Under the pieces are notes generated by a model, which saw nothing but the letters and a program-made list of their open reading frames with translations, was not told the DNA's origin and ran no database searches. 64,000 nucleotides of DNA from Nocardioidaceae bacterium SCSIO 66511 (GTDB lineage Bacteria > Actinomycetota > Actinomycetes > Propionibacteriales > Nocardioidaceae). The translations under genes were made by a program, and so were the position numbers. Location: assembly GCA_023100825.1 (NCBI GenBank), contig CP095846.1, positions 4,526,001-4,590,000 of the forward strand, written 5' to 3'. Numbering within the stretch: position 1 is the first letter of the stretch; each line of letters opens with the position of its first letter. This document shows, one piece after another, positions 1 through 11,677 of the stretch.

Positions 1-95
1 AGCCCACGATGAACAAGCCGCGCTGGCTGTTCCGACTGGAGCCGATCAAGCTCAAGACCTGGCAGGGCCAGGACTGGGCCGGGAAGTACAAGTGA
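1..95 (+). CDS. C-terminal fragment of an unidentified protein (5' partial)
   Basis: The reading frame is open from the window edge (codons begin at base 3) and stops at TGA 93-95. Thirty residues are visible, ending in a basic and aromatic tail (LKTWQGQDWAGKYK). It ends 7 nt before the GTG of the M20 hydrolase, so it is probably part of the same operon. The tail resembles C-termini of FMN-binding pyridoxamine-phosphate-oxidase-like proteins, but this is only a weak impression from a short piece. Confidence 0.5.
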   Translation, partial: PTMNKPRWLFRLEPIKLKTWQGQDWAGKYK

Positions 96-102
96 GCCGA
101 CC

Positions 103-1329
103 GTGAGCCAATTCGATGCGACCGGGCGCGTCGACGTCGATGTGATCGACCTTGCTCGGCGTCTGATCAGCGCGCCGAGCCCGAACCCGCCCGGCGACGA
201 GACCGCGGTCGTACCCGTTGTTACCGAGGCAGCCGACCAGCTCGGCTTGCCAACCGCCGTGACGGTCGCACGCGCCGAGCATCGCCCGAACCTCGTCATC
301 ACGCTCGACTTCGGCCCGGGCGGCAGGCACCTCGCCCTGTGCGGCCACATCGACACGAAACCTGTCGGCGACGCTGACTGGAGCGTCGACCCGTACGCCG
401 CCGACATCGACGGCGATCGGCTGTACGGGCTCGGCTCCGGCGATATGAAGGCGGCGATCGCCGCCATGCTGGTGGCCGCCGGGCGCCTGACTCAGTCGCC
501 GCCGGAGCGCGGTCGCCTGTCGATCGTGCTGGCCGCCGACGAGGAGGACGGCGCCTACTACGGAGCGCAGTACCTCGCCGCGCAGCAAGCCGTCCGACCC
601 GACGGCATGGTCATCGGCGAGCCTGGCGGCGTCCAGGACGACTACGACCGGCTGCATCTCGTCAGCCGCGGCATCGCACGGATGCGCGTCGTTGCGAACG
701 GCCGGCAAGGACACTCCAGCCTGTCCGGCCGCGAGGGCGTACGCAACGCCGGTGTCGACGCCGCCCGAGGCGTCACCGCGATCGCCGATGACCTCACGCT
801 CGACATTCCCCACAATGCCGACGGGCTCGCGGGATGGGACGCCACCGTCAACACCGGCCTTCGTACGCAAGGAGGCGTCGGGTTCGGCGTTCTACCTGGT
901 CGGGTCGCTGTCGACACCGAGGTACGCCTCCTCCCGGGGATGCGACGCGAGAAGCTCGTCGCATCGTTCGAGACCGCGCTCGAGCGGGTACGTACGTCGA
1001 CCGGCGCAGACCTCCGACTCGAGTTCGACGCCCCGCCGAACGACTGGCTCCCACCGGCTCACGTACCTGCCGACGATGCGCTCGCGACGGCGGCCGCGGC
1101 GGCCTGCGGCCGCACCTTCGGCACGACTCCGCCGCTCTCGGTCTTCCCTGGCACGACCGATGCGACGTGGTTCGACACGGTGCAAGGGGTGCCGACCCTT
1201 CCAGCGCTCGGGCCCGGTCTGCTCGAACGCGCACACGGCGCGGACGAGTGGGTGTCCATCGCCGCCGTACGCAAAACGGTCGAGTTGTACGAATCGCTCG
1301 CCCGCGACTACCTCCTGGGAGGTGAGTGA
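103..1329 (+). CDS. M20-family metallo-amidohydrolase (ArgE/DapE/CPG2 type)
   Basis: A 408-residue cytoplasmic protein, the usual length for M20 deacylases and dipeptidases, which hydrolyse amide bonds using two zinc ions. The metal and catalytic residues are in order: H82 and D84 in CGHIDTKPVGD, D114 in GLGSGDMK, the catalytic/ligand pair E147-E148 in AADEED, a Glu in VIGEPGG, and a C-terminal His in ERAHGADEW. The start is GTG 103; no strong ribosome-binding site is seen. Its stop overlaps the next start, so it belongs to the sugar-transport operon. There it may deacylate or de-amidate the imported compound. The exact substrate cannot be read from sequence. Confidence 0.88.
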   Translation: MSQFDATGRVDVDVIDLARRLISAPSPNPPGDETAVVPVVTEAADQLGLPTAVTVARAEHRPNLVITLDFGPGGRHLALCGHIDTKPVGDADWSVDPYAADIDGDRLYGLGSGDMKAAIAAMLVAAGRLTQSPPERGRLSIVLAADEEDGAYYGAQYLAAQQAVRPDGMVIGEPGGVQDDYDRLHLVSRGIARMRVVANGRQGHSSLSGREGVRNAGVDAARGVTAIADDLTLDIPHNADGLAGWDATVNTGLRTQGGVGFGVLPGRVAVDTEVRLLPGMRREKLVASFETALERVRTSTGADLRLEFDAPPNDWLPPAHVPADDALATAAAAACGRTFGTTPPLSVFPGTTDATWFDTVQGVPTLPALGPGLLERAHGADEWVSIAAVRKTVELYESLARDYLLGGE

Positions 1330-2327
1330 CGATGGCCGAGTCTCGAACCGACCGCCTACTGGCACGTGGGCTTGCGATCGTGGCGCCGCTCACCGGTCTG
1401 TTGGTCCTCCTCGTACTCGCCGCGGTGACAGCACCGAACTTCTACTCCAGCGCTGTCCTGTCGCTGGTTCTGTACCAGATCGGCCTGATCGGAGTCACCG
1501 CTCTCGGGCAGACCTTCGTGCTGCTCGTCGGCGGCATCGATCTCTCGGTCGGCGGCGTCGTCGGGCTGACGACAGTCATCGTCGCGGTCCACTCGGGCGG
1601 CTCGGACGACAAGCTCCTGTCGGCAGTCGTGCTTGCCCTCGGCGCCGGATTGCTCGTCGGTGCGCTCAACGCCGCGCTGGTGCTCGCCCGCAACGTTCCA
1701 CCGTTCGTCGCGACGTTCGCGGTTTTCGTACTCGTCCAGGGCGTCGTCATCGCTTGGACCAAGGGAGCCCCGTCCGGCAACGTGCCGTCCGGGCTCGAGT
1801 GGATGGGCACGGGCGACCTCCTCGGCGTACCGACCCCCGCGTGGATCTTCGCGCTGTTCGCCGTCATCGCCTGGGCCGTGCTCTCGCGGGGCACCGCCGG
1901 CCGCCGCCTCTATGCGACCGGCGGCAACCGCCGTGCGGCCGAGCTCTCAGGTATTCGTACCTGGACGGTGATCGCGTCCTGCTACGTCTTGTGCTCGCTG
2001 CTCGCTGTCGTCGCCGGCCTGATCAATGCCGGCTACATCGGGTACGTCGACGCCCAGCTCTCCCGCACCCTCGACCTCAACTCGATCGCAGCCGCCGTTG
2101 TCGGCGGCGTCGCGCTCAGCGGAGGTAAGGGACGCATCGAGCAGACCCTGCTCGGCGTCGTCCTGCTCGGCGTACTGCTCACCTGGCTGGTCCAGGTCGG
2201 CGCCGGTGCGGGCGCGCAACTACTGGTTTCGGGGGCCGTCATCTTGTGCGCGGTGTGGATACAACAGCGCGGGGCCGATCTGCCCCTACCTGTCCGCGCG
2301 CTCTCGAAGAGAGGAACACCATCATGA
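1326..2327 (+). CDS. Ribose-type ABC transporter permease (RbsC family)
   Basis: A 333-residue inner-membrane protein with about eight to ten hydrophobic segments and the signature of sugar permeases (GQTFVLLVGGIDLSVG near residue 60; ALSGGKGRIEQTLLGV near 260). GTG 1326 overlaps the stop of the M20 gene by four bases; ATG 1332 is an alternative start two codons in. It is the first of two permeases in this importer and probably pairs with the one at 5025 as a heterodimer. Members of this family (CUT2) import pentoses, autoinducer-2 and other polyols without a separate phosphotransferase step. Confidence 0.9.
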   Translation: MTMAESRTDRLLARGLAIVAPLTGLLVLLVLAAVTAPNFYSSAVLSLVLYQIGLIGVTALGQTFVLLVGGIDLSVGGVVGLTTVIVAVHSGGSDDKLLSAVVLALGAGLLVGALNAALVLARNVPPFVATFAVFVLVQGVVIAWTKGAPSGNVPSGLEWMGTGDLLGVPTPAWIFALFAVIAWAVLSRGTAGRRLYATGGNRRAAELSGIRTWTVIASCYVLCSLLAVVAGLINAGYIGYVDAQLSRTLDLNSIAAAVVGGVALSGGKGRIEQTLLGVVLLGVLLTWLVQVGAGAGAQLLVSGAVILCAVWIQQRGADLPLPVRALSKRGTPS

Positions 2328-3520
2328 GGACGACTGTGTTGTCCGCGCACTCGCGGCGCATCAGCATCGCCGCGGTTGCCGTATCCGCGTTGGTCATCTC
2401 GGCCGGCTGTAGCACCGAGCGCGAGGACTCCAGCGGCGGCTCTGCCGGAGCGGGCGAGAAATGCCTGAACTCCGAGAAGGCAAACGCCGAGTACCAGAAG
2501 GCCTGGACCACCGCGTCGAAACAGCTCGGCATCGACTCGCTCGAACCCACCGACGAAGAGGTGTGCGAGGTAGACACCTCCGACTACGCCGCCGACCCGA
2601 AGCAGGGCGATACGTACCGGATCGCCTTCGCCGCGCAGGGGCCGACGAACTCCTGGGGTCTCACCAGCGAAGAGGCGTTCAAGTACCACGCCGACGAGCT
2701 CGGTGTGGAGACGCTGTACGCATCCGCGAACGGCGACGCGAACGCTCAGGTCGACAACGTCCAGCAGCTCACCAGTCAGGATCCCGACGCCATGGTCGTC
2801 GTACCGATGGGTGAAGGCATCACCGGTCAGGTCAAGGCCGCCGCCGCGCAGGACATCCCGGTCGTCGTCTGCTCGGGCATCCTCCCGGACGACTCCGGCG
2901 CCGTCTCGACGGTCACCCGTCAGTACGACCTCCTCGGCTCGATGTACGCCGAATGGCTCGTGGACAAGATCGGCGGTAAGGGCAAGGTCGCCATGCTCAG
3001 CGGTCTCGCGGGCGTCCCCACCGCGGAGTACCAGGCGGCCGCCGCCGAGAAGGTGTTCGAGAAGTACCCCGATGTCGAGGTCGTGACCAAGCAGTACACC
3101 AAGTGGTCGCCGAGCGTGGCCAAGAACGTCGCGGCGAACCTCGTCAGCAAGTACCCCGACCTCGACGGCATCTGGTCCGACTCCGGATACGGAGACCTGG
3201 GCGTCGTACAGGCGTACGAGGAAGCCGACAAGCCGGTGCCGCCATTGACCGGTGACGCGAGCAACGCATTCCTGAAGGAGGTCAAGGGCAGCGACGTCGA
3301 GTTCGCACTTTCGTCCTTCCCTCCCGAGCAGAGCATGGACTGCCTGGACACGGCGATGGACATCCTGAAGGGCAAACCGGTGCTGAACAAGGTCTACATC
3401 GACTCACCGAGCTTCACCAACCGCGAGGCCGGCGAGTACGTACGTGAGGAGTGCAGCGACAACCTGCTGATTCCGAGTACGCTCCCGGACCCGCTGCTCG
3501 AGAAGCTGAAGCTCTGCTGA
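2324..3520 (+). CDS. Substrate-binding lipoprotein of a ribose-type ABC importer
   Basis: A 398-residue protein with a lipoprotein signal peptide: basic N-terminus, hydrophobic stretch, and lipobox ISAGC with the lipidated Cys near residue 29. The rest is a periplasmic-binding-protein type-1 fold (Peripla_BP_4). ATG 2324 was chosen because it carries the signal peptide, follows an AGAGGAA ribosome-binding site, and overlaps the permease stop (ATGA). An in-frame start 26 codons upstream would put untranslocatable sequence in front. Extra sequence of about 60 residues with two cysteines precedes the binding fold. The ligand is unknown. Confidence 0.9.
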   Translation: MRTTVLSAHSRRISIAAVAVSALVISAGCSTEREDSSGGSAGAGEKCLNSEKANAEYQKAWTTASKQLGIDSLEPTDEEVCEVDTSDYAADPKQGDTYRIAFAAQGPTNSWGLTSEEAFKYHADELGVETLYASANGDANAQVDNVQQLTSQDPDAMVVVPMGEGITGQVKAAAAQDIPVVVCSGILPDDSGAVSTVTRQYDLLGSMYAEWLVDKIGGKGKVAMLSGLAGVPTAEYQAAAAEKVFEKYPDVEVVTKQYTKWSPSVAKNVAANLVSKYPDLDGIWSDSGYGDLGVVQAYEEADKPVPPLTGDASNAFLKEVKGSDVEFALSSFPPEQSMDCLDTAMDILKGKPVLNKVYIDSPSFTNREAGEYVREECSDNLLIPSTLPDPLLEKLKLC

Positions 3521-3522
3521 CC

Positions 3523-5028
3523 ATGTCGAATGCACCGCTCGCCGTGGAGGCTCGTCAACTGACCCGGGACTATCCCGGCGTCCGCGCACTCGACGGCGCC
3601 GACCTCGCTTGTCGCCCCGGACGCGTACACGCCCTCCTCGGCGAGAACGGTGCCGGCAAGTCGACGCTGGTTCGCTGCCTGACCGGTAATGACCGACCGG
3701 ACTCGGGCGAGATCCGCATCGACGGAGAGGCCGCCGACCTCGCGTCGCCGCGCCACGCGTTGGACCTCGGCGTCAGCGCCGTCTACCAGGAGCTCACGAT
3801 CCTGCCCGAGATGAGCATCGCCGACAACGTGATGCTCGGGCAGGAGCGGAGTAGCCGCGGGTTGCTGCGCCGCGCAGACCAGCAGGCGGTCGTCGCCGAT
3901 GCGCTCGCGCGGGTGCAACTCGACTCGCTCGATCCGGCGATGCTCGCGGGCGAAGTCTCTCTCGCCAACAAGCAACTCGTCGAGATCGCCCGAGCGCTGG
4001 TGCGCAACTCACGGGTGTTGATCCTCGACGAGCCGTCCGCGGTGCTTTCGGGCGACAAGCTCGAAGCGCTCCATTCGGTAGTCCGCAACCTGGCGTCCGC
4101 GGGTACAGCAGTCCTCTACATCACGCATCTCCTCGATGAGGTCGCCGAGCTCGCCGACGACGTCACCGTCCTTCGCGACGGACGAACGATCTCGACCGGA
4201 TCGGCACAGGACTATCCGGTCGACCGCATCGTCGGCGAGATGGTGGGCCGCGACATCGCGCCCGACACTGACGATCAGCGCGAGCTCGGACACGTCGTAC
4301 TGCGGTGCAACGGGCTCGCGCCCAAGGCGACGACACGTGCGGCCACCCCGCTCGACCTCGAGGTACGCGCCGGCGAGATCGTCGGCGTCGCCGGACTGGT
4401 CGGATCCGGCCGCAGCCGGATGCTCAAGACCGTCGCCGGTGTGCACGCACGCGCGGCGGGCAGTGTCGAAGTCGATGGAGAACAGGTCGCCGCATCGGTA
4501 CGTGCAGCGGTTGACGCAGGAGTGGTGTTCGTACCTGAGGAGCGAAAGACCGACGGACTCGTGCTGTCCATGACGGCCGCTGCGAACATGACGCTCACCG
4601 ACTTGGGAGCAGCCGCGACCGGCGGCTGGATCGCGTCCGAGAAGGAAGAACGCATCTTCGGCGAGGAGCGTGCCCGCCTCGGCATCCGGACCAGCGGACC
4701 GGATCAGGTCGTCGGACAGTTGTCGGGCGGTAACCAACAGAAGATCGTCATCGCGAAGTGGCTACGGCGCAACCCGCGCGTACTGGTCATGGACGAGCCG
4801 ACCCGTGGCGTCGACATCGGCGCCAAGGCAGAGATCTACCGAATCGTACGAGAGCTGGCCGCGGCGGGGCTGTGCGTCATCTTCGCGTCGAGCGAGCTGC
4901 CGGAGATACTGGCGCTCGCCGACCGGACCTTGGTCTGCAGAGACGGCGGCGTCGTCGGCCAGCTCAGCGGAGCCGAGATGACCGAGCACTCGATCATGGC
5001 CCTGGCGCTCGCCGTGGAGGCCGCATGA
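3523..5028 (+). CDS. Sugar ABC transporter ATPase with two nucleotide-binding domains (RbsA type)
   Basis: A 501-residue protein with two fused ABC ATPase domains, as in RbsA, MglA and XylG. The first domain has Walker A GENGAGKS (about residue 40) and Walker B LILDEPSAVLS; its signature is divergent (VSLANKQ). The second has a degenerate Walker A (GLVGSGRS), a clear signature LSGGNQQK and Walker B VLVMDEPTRGVD. Asymmetric degeneration of the second P-loop is normal for this family. ATG 3523 lies 2 nt after the stop of the binding protein, and the stop overlaps the next permease (ATGA). Confidence 0.92.
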   Translation: MSNAPLAVEARQLTRDYPGVRALDGADLACRPGRVHALLGENGAGKSTLVRCLTGNDRPDSGEIRIDGEAADLASPRHALDLGVSAVYQELTILPEMSIADNVMLGQERSSRGLLRRADQQAVVADALARVQLDSLDPAMLAGEVSLANKQLVEIARALVRNSRVLILDEPSAVLSGDKLEALHSVVRNLASAGTAVLYITHLLDEVAELADDVTVLRDGRTISTGSAQDYPVDRIVGEMVGRDIAPDTDDQRELGHVVLRCNGLAPKATTRAATPLDLEVRAGEIVGVAGLVGSGRSRMLKTVAGVHARAAGSVEVDGEQVAASVRAAVDAGVVFVPEERKTDGLVLSMTAAANMTLTDLGAAATGGWIASEKEERIFGEERARLGIRTSGPDQVVGQLSGGNQQKIVIAKWLRRNPRVLVMDEPTRGVDIGAKAEIYRIVRELAAAGLCVIFASSELPEILALADRTLVCRDGGVVGQLSGAEMTEHSIMALALAVEAA

Positions 5029-6008
5029 GTACGACAGCGACCGCCGACCGCCTGTCGACAGCTCGAACCACGACATGGGTCCGTAACGGAATCCAGCGCG
5101 GGTACGCCGCCTGGGTCGTCGTGGCCGCCATGGTGGTGGGCCTGACGCTGCACGACGCGTCGGTGTTCTGGTCGAACGCGAACATCGCCAGCGTCTTGAT
5201 GACGACGGTCGTTCTCGGCCTGGTCGCCCTCGGCCAGCATGTCGTCGTGCTCGGCGGAGGAATCGACCTTTCCGTCGGTTCCATCGCTACGCTCGCCGCA
5301 CTGCTGACGGCCGTCCTCATCGACGGGTTCCCGATCCGGACGATGCCGGTCATCGTCCTTGTCCTGGTAATCGGCGCGGCGATCGGGATCGCACACGGCC
5401 TCCTCGTCGGCTGGGCGGGCCTGGCTCCGTTCATCGTCACGCTCGCGACGTTCTATGTCGTCCAGGGCGCCGCACTCGAGGTCAGCTCGACACCCGCCGG
5501 CCAAGTCACCAGCCAGCTCGGTGACTTCGCCGTCGGGACGATCGGACCGATTCCGTACCCGTTCGTCGTACTCCTGCTCGCCACCTTGGTCGTCGCCTTC
5601 CTGCTCAACCGAACGGTGTTCGGGCGCCATGTCTTCGCCGTCGGCGGCGACGCCGACGCAGCCCGATCCATCGGCATCCCCGTGACTCGCGTCCTCGTGG
5701 GTACGTACGTCATCTCCGGTGTCCTCGCCGCTGTCGCCGGCGTCATGCTGGCAGCACGCGCGACGCTCGGCTCCCCCACGGCCGGCGAAGGACTCGAACT
5801 CTCTGCGATCGCCGTCGTCGTCATCGGCGGAGCCTCGCTGCTCGGCGGCCGCGGCACCGTCGTCGGCACACTCGGCGGCGTCGCCCTGCTCGCGCTCGTC
5901 ACCAGCTCGGTCACCCTGCTGCAGCTGCCGTCGACCATCACCGACCTCGTTCGTGGCCTGGTGATCGTCGCCGCCGCGGCCGTCTTCGTGACGAAGGCGC
6001 GTCGATGA
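5025..6008 (+). CDS. Second ribose-type ABC permease (RbsC family)
   Basis: A 327-residue polytopic membrane protein with family motifs GQHVVVLGGGIDLSVGS (near residue 75) and GGASLLGGRGTVVGTLGG (near 275). ATG 5025 overlaps the ATPase stop by four bases. With the permease at 1326, the binding protein and the double ATPase, it completes one importer. Two different permeases suggest a heterodimeric pore. Its stop overlaps the start of the downstream amidohydrolase. Confidence 0.9.
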   Translation: MSTTATADRLSTARTTTWVRNGIQRGYAAWVVVAAMVVGLTLHDASVFWSNANIASVLMTTVVLGLVALGQHVVVLGGGIDLSVGSIATLAALLTAVLIDGFPIRTMPVIVLVLVIGAAIGIAHGLLVGWAGLAPFIVTLATFYVVQGAALEVSSTPAGQVTSQLGDFAVGTIGPIPYPFVVLLLATLVVAFLLNRTVFGRHVFAVGGDADAARSIGIPVTRVLVGTYVISGVLAAVAGVMLAARATLGSPTAGEGLELSAIAVVVIGGASLLGGRGTVVGTLGGVALLALVTSSVTLLQLPSTITDLVRGLVIVAAAAVFVTKARR

Positions 6009-6880
6009 CCGGGTTCATCGACGGCCACGCCCACGTCTTCCGACCCGCGACCGAGGTCCCGCGAGTTGTCGACGACCTCGCACCAGCTGACCGCGCGGCC
6101 AGCGTCGACAACTTGCTGGCGAATCTCGAAGACATCGGCGGCAGCGGCGCGGTGCTCGTCCCGCTCGGCGTCGAGGATGCGACCGCAGCGGCAGCCCTGG
6201 CCGATCACCCCGGCCGCTTCGCAGCCGTCGCCGTCGCCGGTCCGGACGACGTCGGGCCCGATGGTCCGGCACATCTCGCGGCGCGCGCCGAGACGTACCC
6301 GTTCGGCGCGGTACGGATGATGTCGTTCGGCTCACCGGGTCAGCCCCTGGTCGATTGCCCCGCATGGCCGACTCTCCAGTTGATGGCTGAACGCGACTGG
6401 GTGTTGTGGTCCTACCTCGGGCCACAGCAGGCGCCGTATCTGCTCGACCTCGTTGCCGCACTCCCGACGCTTCGAATCGTGCTGAACCACCTCGGTTTCA
6501 CACCGGTCGATATGCGCGTCGACTCCCACCGTCGGCCACGCTTCGCGGGCGGTCTCACCGATTCCGCCGTCGAGCGGGTCCTGCGGCTGTCCGATCACGA
6601 GCAGGTGCAGCTGATGGTGTCCGGCCACTATGCGCTTTCGGAGACAGAGCCGCCGTACGACGACCTTCGTACCGTCACCCGCAGGCTCGTCGGTGCGTAC
6701 GGCGCCGAGCGCAGCCTGTGGGCATCGGACTCCCCGTGGCCCGCGACCGTCCCCGGCTACTCCGACACGTTCCATGTGGCCGAGCAGCTACTCGGATCGC
6801 TGGATGCCGCCGCACATGCCGACATCTTCGGCGACACGATACGCAGACTTTTCCCCGACAGTTTCCTGGAGACGACCTGA
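6005..6880 (+). CDS. Amidohydrolase-2 / sugar-lactonase-like metal-dependent hydrolase
   Basis: A 291-residue TIM-barrel hydrolase. The N-terminal metal motif is GHAHVF (residues 7-12), followed by LNHLG near residue 160 and a terminal aspartate motif WASDSPWP near 245, the pattern of COG2159/COG3618 proteins such as L-fuconolactonase, rhamnonolactonase and 2-pyrone-4,6-dicarboxylate lactonase. ATG 6005 overlaps the permease stop. In this operon, opening of a sugar lactone or a further amide cleavage are both plausible. The family also contains decarboxylases, so the reaction is uncertain. Confidence 0.8.
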   Translation: MTGFIDGHAHVFRPATEVPRVVDDLAPADRAASVDNLLANLEDIGGSGAVLVPLGVEDATAAAALADHPGRFAAVAVAGPDDVGPDGPAHLAARAETYPFGAVRMMSFGSPGQPLVDCPAWPTLQLMAERDWVLWSYLGPQQAPYLLDLVAALPTLRIVLNHLGFTPVDMRVDSHRRPRFAGGLTDSAVERVLRLSDHEQVQLMVSGHYALSETEPPYDDLRTVTRRLVGAYGAERSLWASDSPWPATVPGYSDTFHVAEQLLGSLDAAAHADIFGDTIRRLFPDSFLETT

Positions 6881-8025
6881 TGCCTCGAGTAACACACACC
6901 GCTGAGGCGATGCCGCGATCCGGTATTCGCGCGATCATGGACCTCGCCTGGTCGCTCGACCAACCAGTGATCGGTCTGCACGTCGGCGAGCCCAGCTTCG
7001 ACGCACCCGACCACGTGGTCGAGGCGGCGCGCCGCGCGTACGCAGACGGGCATACCCATTACGTACCGAACGCCGGCATCGACGCACTGCGTACCGCCAT
7101 CGCCGCGAAGATCACGAACCTGAACGGGTACGAGACGACGCCGGAGCAGGTGACCGTCTCGGCCGGTGGTGCGCAGGCGCTCCATCTCGCGCTGTCGTTG
7201 ACGATCGGCGCCGGCGACGAGGTCCTCGTACCCGATCCGGGTTGGCCGAACTTCGCCATGTCGGTCGAGCTCCTGCAGGCCAAGCCCGTGCTCTACCCAC
7301 TGCGACCGGAGCGGTCGTTCCGACCCGACATCGACGACCTCGAGCAACTCGTCACCGAACGCACGAAGGTGCTCATCGTCAACACGCCTTCGAACCCGCT
7401 CGGAAACGTCTTGGACGCGGCCTCGGTCGAGTCACTCGTCCGGTTCGCGGAGCGCCACGACCTCTGGGTGCTCTCCGATGAGTGCTACGACGCCCTGACG
7501 TTCGAGCCCGACCACATCAGTCCGGGCCGGTTCGACACCGATGGTCGCGTCCTGTCGGCGTACAGCTTCTCGAAGACGTTCGCGATGACCGGTGTTCGCG
7601 TTGGCTACCTACGTACGCCGCTCGAGGTCGCGCCGACAGCGGCCAAGCTGCAGGAGCCGATGCTCGCCTGCGTCAACGCGCCCGCACAGTACGCGGCGCT
7701 CGCGGCGTTGGAGGGGACACAGGCGCCGGTCGACGAGATGCGTGCGGCCTATGCCAGCAGGCGAGATGCCGCAACCGAACGCCTGGACGAGCTGGGCATG
7801 GGATACCTCCGTCCGGAAGGCGCCTTCTATCTGTGGATCGACGTGCGAGACCGCGTCGGCGATGACACCGAGCGATGGGCGCTCAGCCTGCTGCGCGAGC
7901 GGTCCGTGGCGGTCGCACCGGGTACGGTCTTCGGCCCGTCCGGAGCAGGCTGGGCGCGTGTCTCGCTCGCCAGCGACACCGACGCGTTGCTCGAAGGACT
8001 GTCCCGGATCGGAGATCACCGATGA
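6880..8025 (+). CDS. PLP-dependent aminotransferase, class I/II (AspC family)
   Basis: A 381-residue fold-type I aminotransferase. Visible motifs: VSAGGAQALH for cofactor binding, PDPGWPNF, the NTPSNPLG asparagine motif, SDECYDAL carrying the PLP-pyridine aspartate, and SFSKTFAMTGVRVGY with the Schiff-base lysine near residue 233. ATG 6880 shares its A with the upstream TGA. Placed between a hydrolase and a KDPG-type aldolase, it probably removes the amino group from the imported compound or its breakdown product. Amino donor and acceptor are unknown. Confidence 0.9.
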   Translation: MPRVTHTAEAMPRSGIRAIMDLAWSLDQPVIGLHVGEPSFDAPDHVVEAARRAYADGHTHYVPNAGIDALRTAIAAKITNLNGYETTPEQVTVSAGGAQALHLALSLTIGAGDEVLVPDPGWPNFAMSVELLQAKPVLYPLRPERSFRPDIDDLEQLVTERTKVLIVNTPSNPLGNVLDAASVESLVRFAERHDLWVLSDECYDALTFEPDHISPGRFDTDGRVLSAYSFSKTFAMTGVRVGYLRTPLEVAPTAAKLQEPMLACVNAPAQYAALAALEGTQAPVDEMRAAYASRRDAATERLDELGMGYLRPEGAFYLWIDVRDRVGDDTERWALSLLRERSVAVAPGTVFGPSGAGWARVSLASDTDALLEGLSRIGDHR

Positions 8026-8662
8026 CGGCCGCCGATCTCCCGTCGGCGAACGGTCGGTCGAAGCTGATCGCGATCCTTCGCGGCGGCAACGGTCACCATC
8101 TCGAGACGGTCGCCACCACACTGATCGCTTCCGGAATCGACTGCTTGGAGATCACCACCAACACGCCAGGTTTCGAGAAGGCGTTGTCGACGCTGCGCGA
8201 GCGGTACGACGACGAGGTCCGTCTCGGGCTCGGCACGGTCCGCTCTGTCGAGCACGTGTCGATGGCGACTCGGCTCGGAGCCGAGTTCGTCGTTGCACCG
8301 ACGACCCAACTGGAGGTCGGGCGTGCCGCGAAGGATGCCGGACTCGAGTGGTACCCCGGCGCGATGACCCCGACGGAGGTCGAGACCGCTTGGCAGGCAG
8401 GTGCGGATGCCGTCAAGGTCTTTCCCGCAGCACAGGCGGGCGGTCCGGCCTTCGTACGCGCGTTGCTGGCGCCGCTCGACGACGTGCGAATCATCCCCAC
8501 CGGCGGGGTCGACGTCGAGAACGTCACCGACTACCTTCGCGCGGGCGCCGCTGCGGTCGGCGTCGGGTCCCCGTTGATCGCAGACAGTCTGCACACCGGC
8601 GATCTGGACGATGTGGCACGCCGTGCCGAACAGTTCAGGCTGGCCGTTACGGAGGTTGCCCG

Positions 8663-8666
<4 letters not shown>
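8022..8666 (+). CDS. KDPG/KDPGal-type 2-keto-3-deoxy-sugar-acid aldolase
   Basis: A 214-residue class I aldolase of the Eda/DgoA family, which cleaves 2-keto-3-deoxy-6-phospho sugar acids into pyruvate and glyceraldehyde 3-phosphate. Expected motifs are present: CLEITTNT with the catalytic Glu, LGLGTV, PGAMTPTE, and AVKVFPA with the Schiff-base Lys near residue 132. ATG 8022 overlaps the aminotransferase stop and the stop overlaps the kinase start. With the adjacent kinase it makes a complete lower Entner-Doudoroff-like module. Confidence 0.92.
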
Positions 8667-11111
<2,445 letters not shown>

Positions 11112-11193
11112 CCCCACCCCGAGTCGTTGCCGTGCCCAGCGACGGCAGCGGTCGTACGCGCGTCGCCGCGCGACCATTCGTACGATTCGGTCT

Positions 11194-11604
11194 ATGGACT
11201 CTCCTGCGCTGAACCCGATCCGGATCGCACGACCGACCGCGGACTTGGCGGCCGCCGAGCGGTTCTGGGTGGAGGGTGTCGGGCTCGACGTCATCTGGCG
11301 TACCGACGATGCGGAGCTCGGACCCGATGAGCACCGCCTGGTCATGATCGGCTGGCCACAGGCGGCGTGGCATCTGGAGTTGGTCGATGACCCGCGGTCG
11401 GCCCAGCGCTCCCAGCCGTCCGAGGAGGATCTGCTGGTGATCTACCTCGGTGCCGCGATCGAACCGGCGCTGGAACGCCAGATCACAGCCGCAGGGGGCC
11501 GGCGGGTCAGCGCACGCAATCCGTATTGGGATCGCTGGGGTGTGACCTTCGTCGACCCGGACGGCTATCGGTTGGTACTGAGCCACCGCACGTGGGCGCC
11601 CTGA
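11194..11604 (+). CDS. VOC (glyoxalase/bleomycin-resistance fold) family protein
   Basis: A 136-residue protein with two beta-alpha-beta-beta-beta halves typical of the vicinal-oxygen-chelate fold: an N-terminal half ending in WHLELVDD and a C-terminal FVDPDGYRLVLSHR, where the last Glu ligand is replaced by other residues. The function cannot be assigned beyond a small-molecule-binding or metalloenzyme fold. A -10 hexamer TACGAT (11181-11186) lies 7 nt before the ATG, implying a leaderless mRNA independent of argG. Confidence 0.75.
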   Translation: MDSPALNPIRIARPTADLAAAERFWVEGVGLDVIWRTDDAELGPDEHRLVMIGWPQAAWHLELVDDPRSAQRSQPSEEDLLVIYLGAAIEPALERQITAAGGRRVSARNPYWDRWGVTFVDPDGYRLVLSHRTWAP

Positions 11605-11671
11605 CCCGCTGGGCCGCACGTTCTTGCCCCGTTTTCGCCTGGTTCGGGGCTGAAACGTGCGGCCCAGCGGG
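11605..11671. terminator. Long inverted repeat between convergent genes
   Basis: Perfect 18-bp arms, CCCGCTGGGCCGCACGTT at 11605-11622 and its complement at 11654-11671, enclose 31 nt that themselves pair (GCCCCG 11626-11631 with CGGGGC 11645-11650). It starts directly after the VOC stop and ends 6 bp before the exporter permease stop. There is no T-run on either side. It probably acts as a bidirectional terminator or 3'-end stabiliser. Confidence 0.65.
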
Positions 11672-11677
11672 GAGTGG

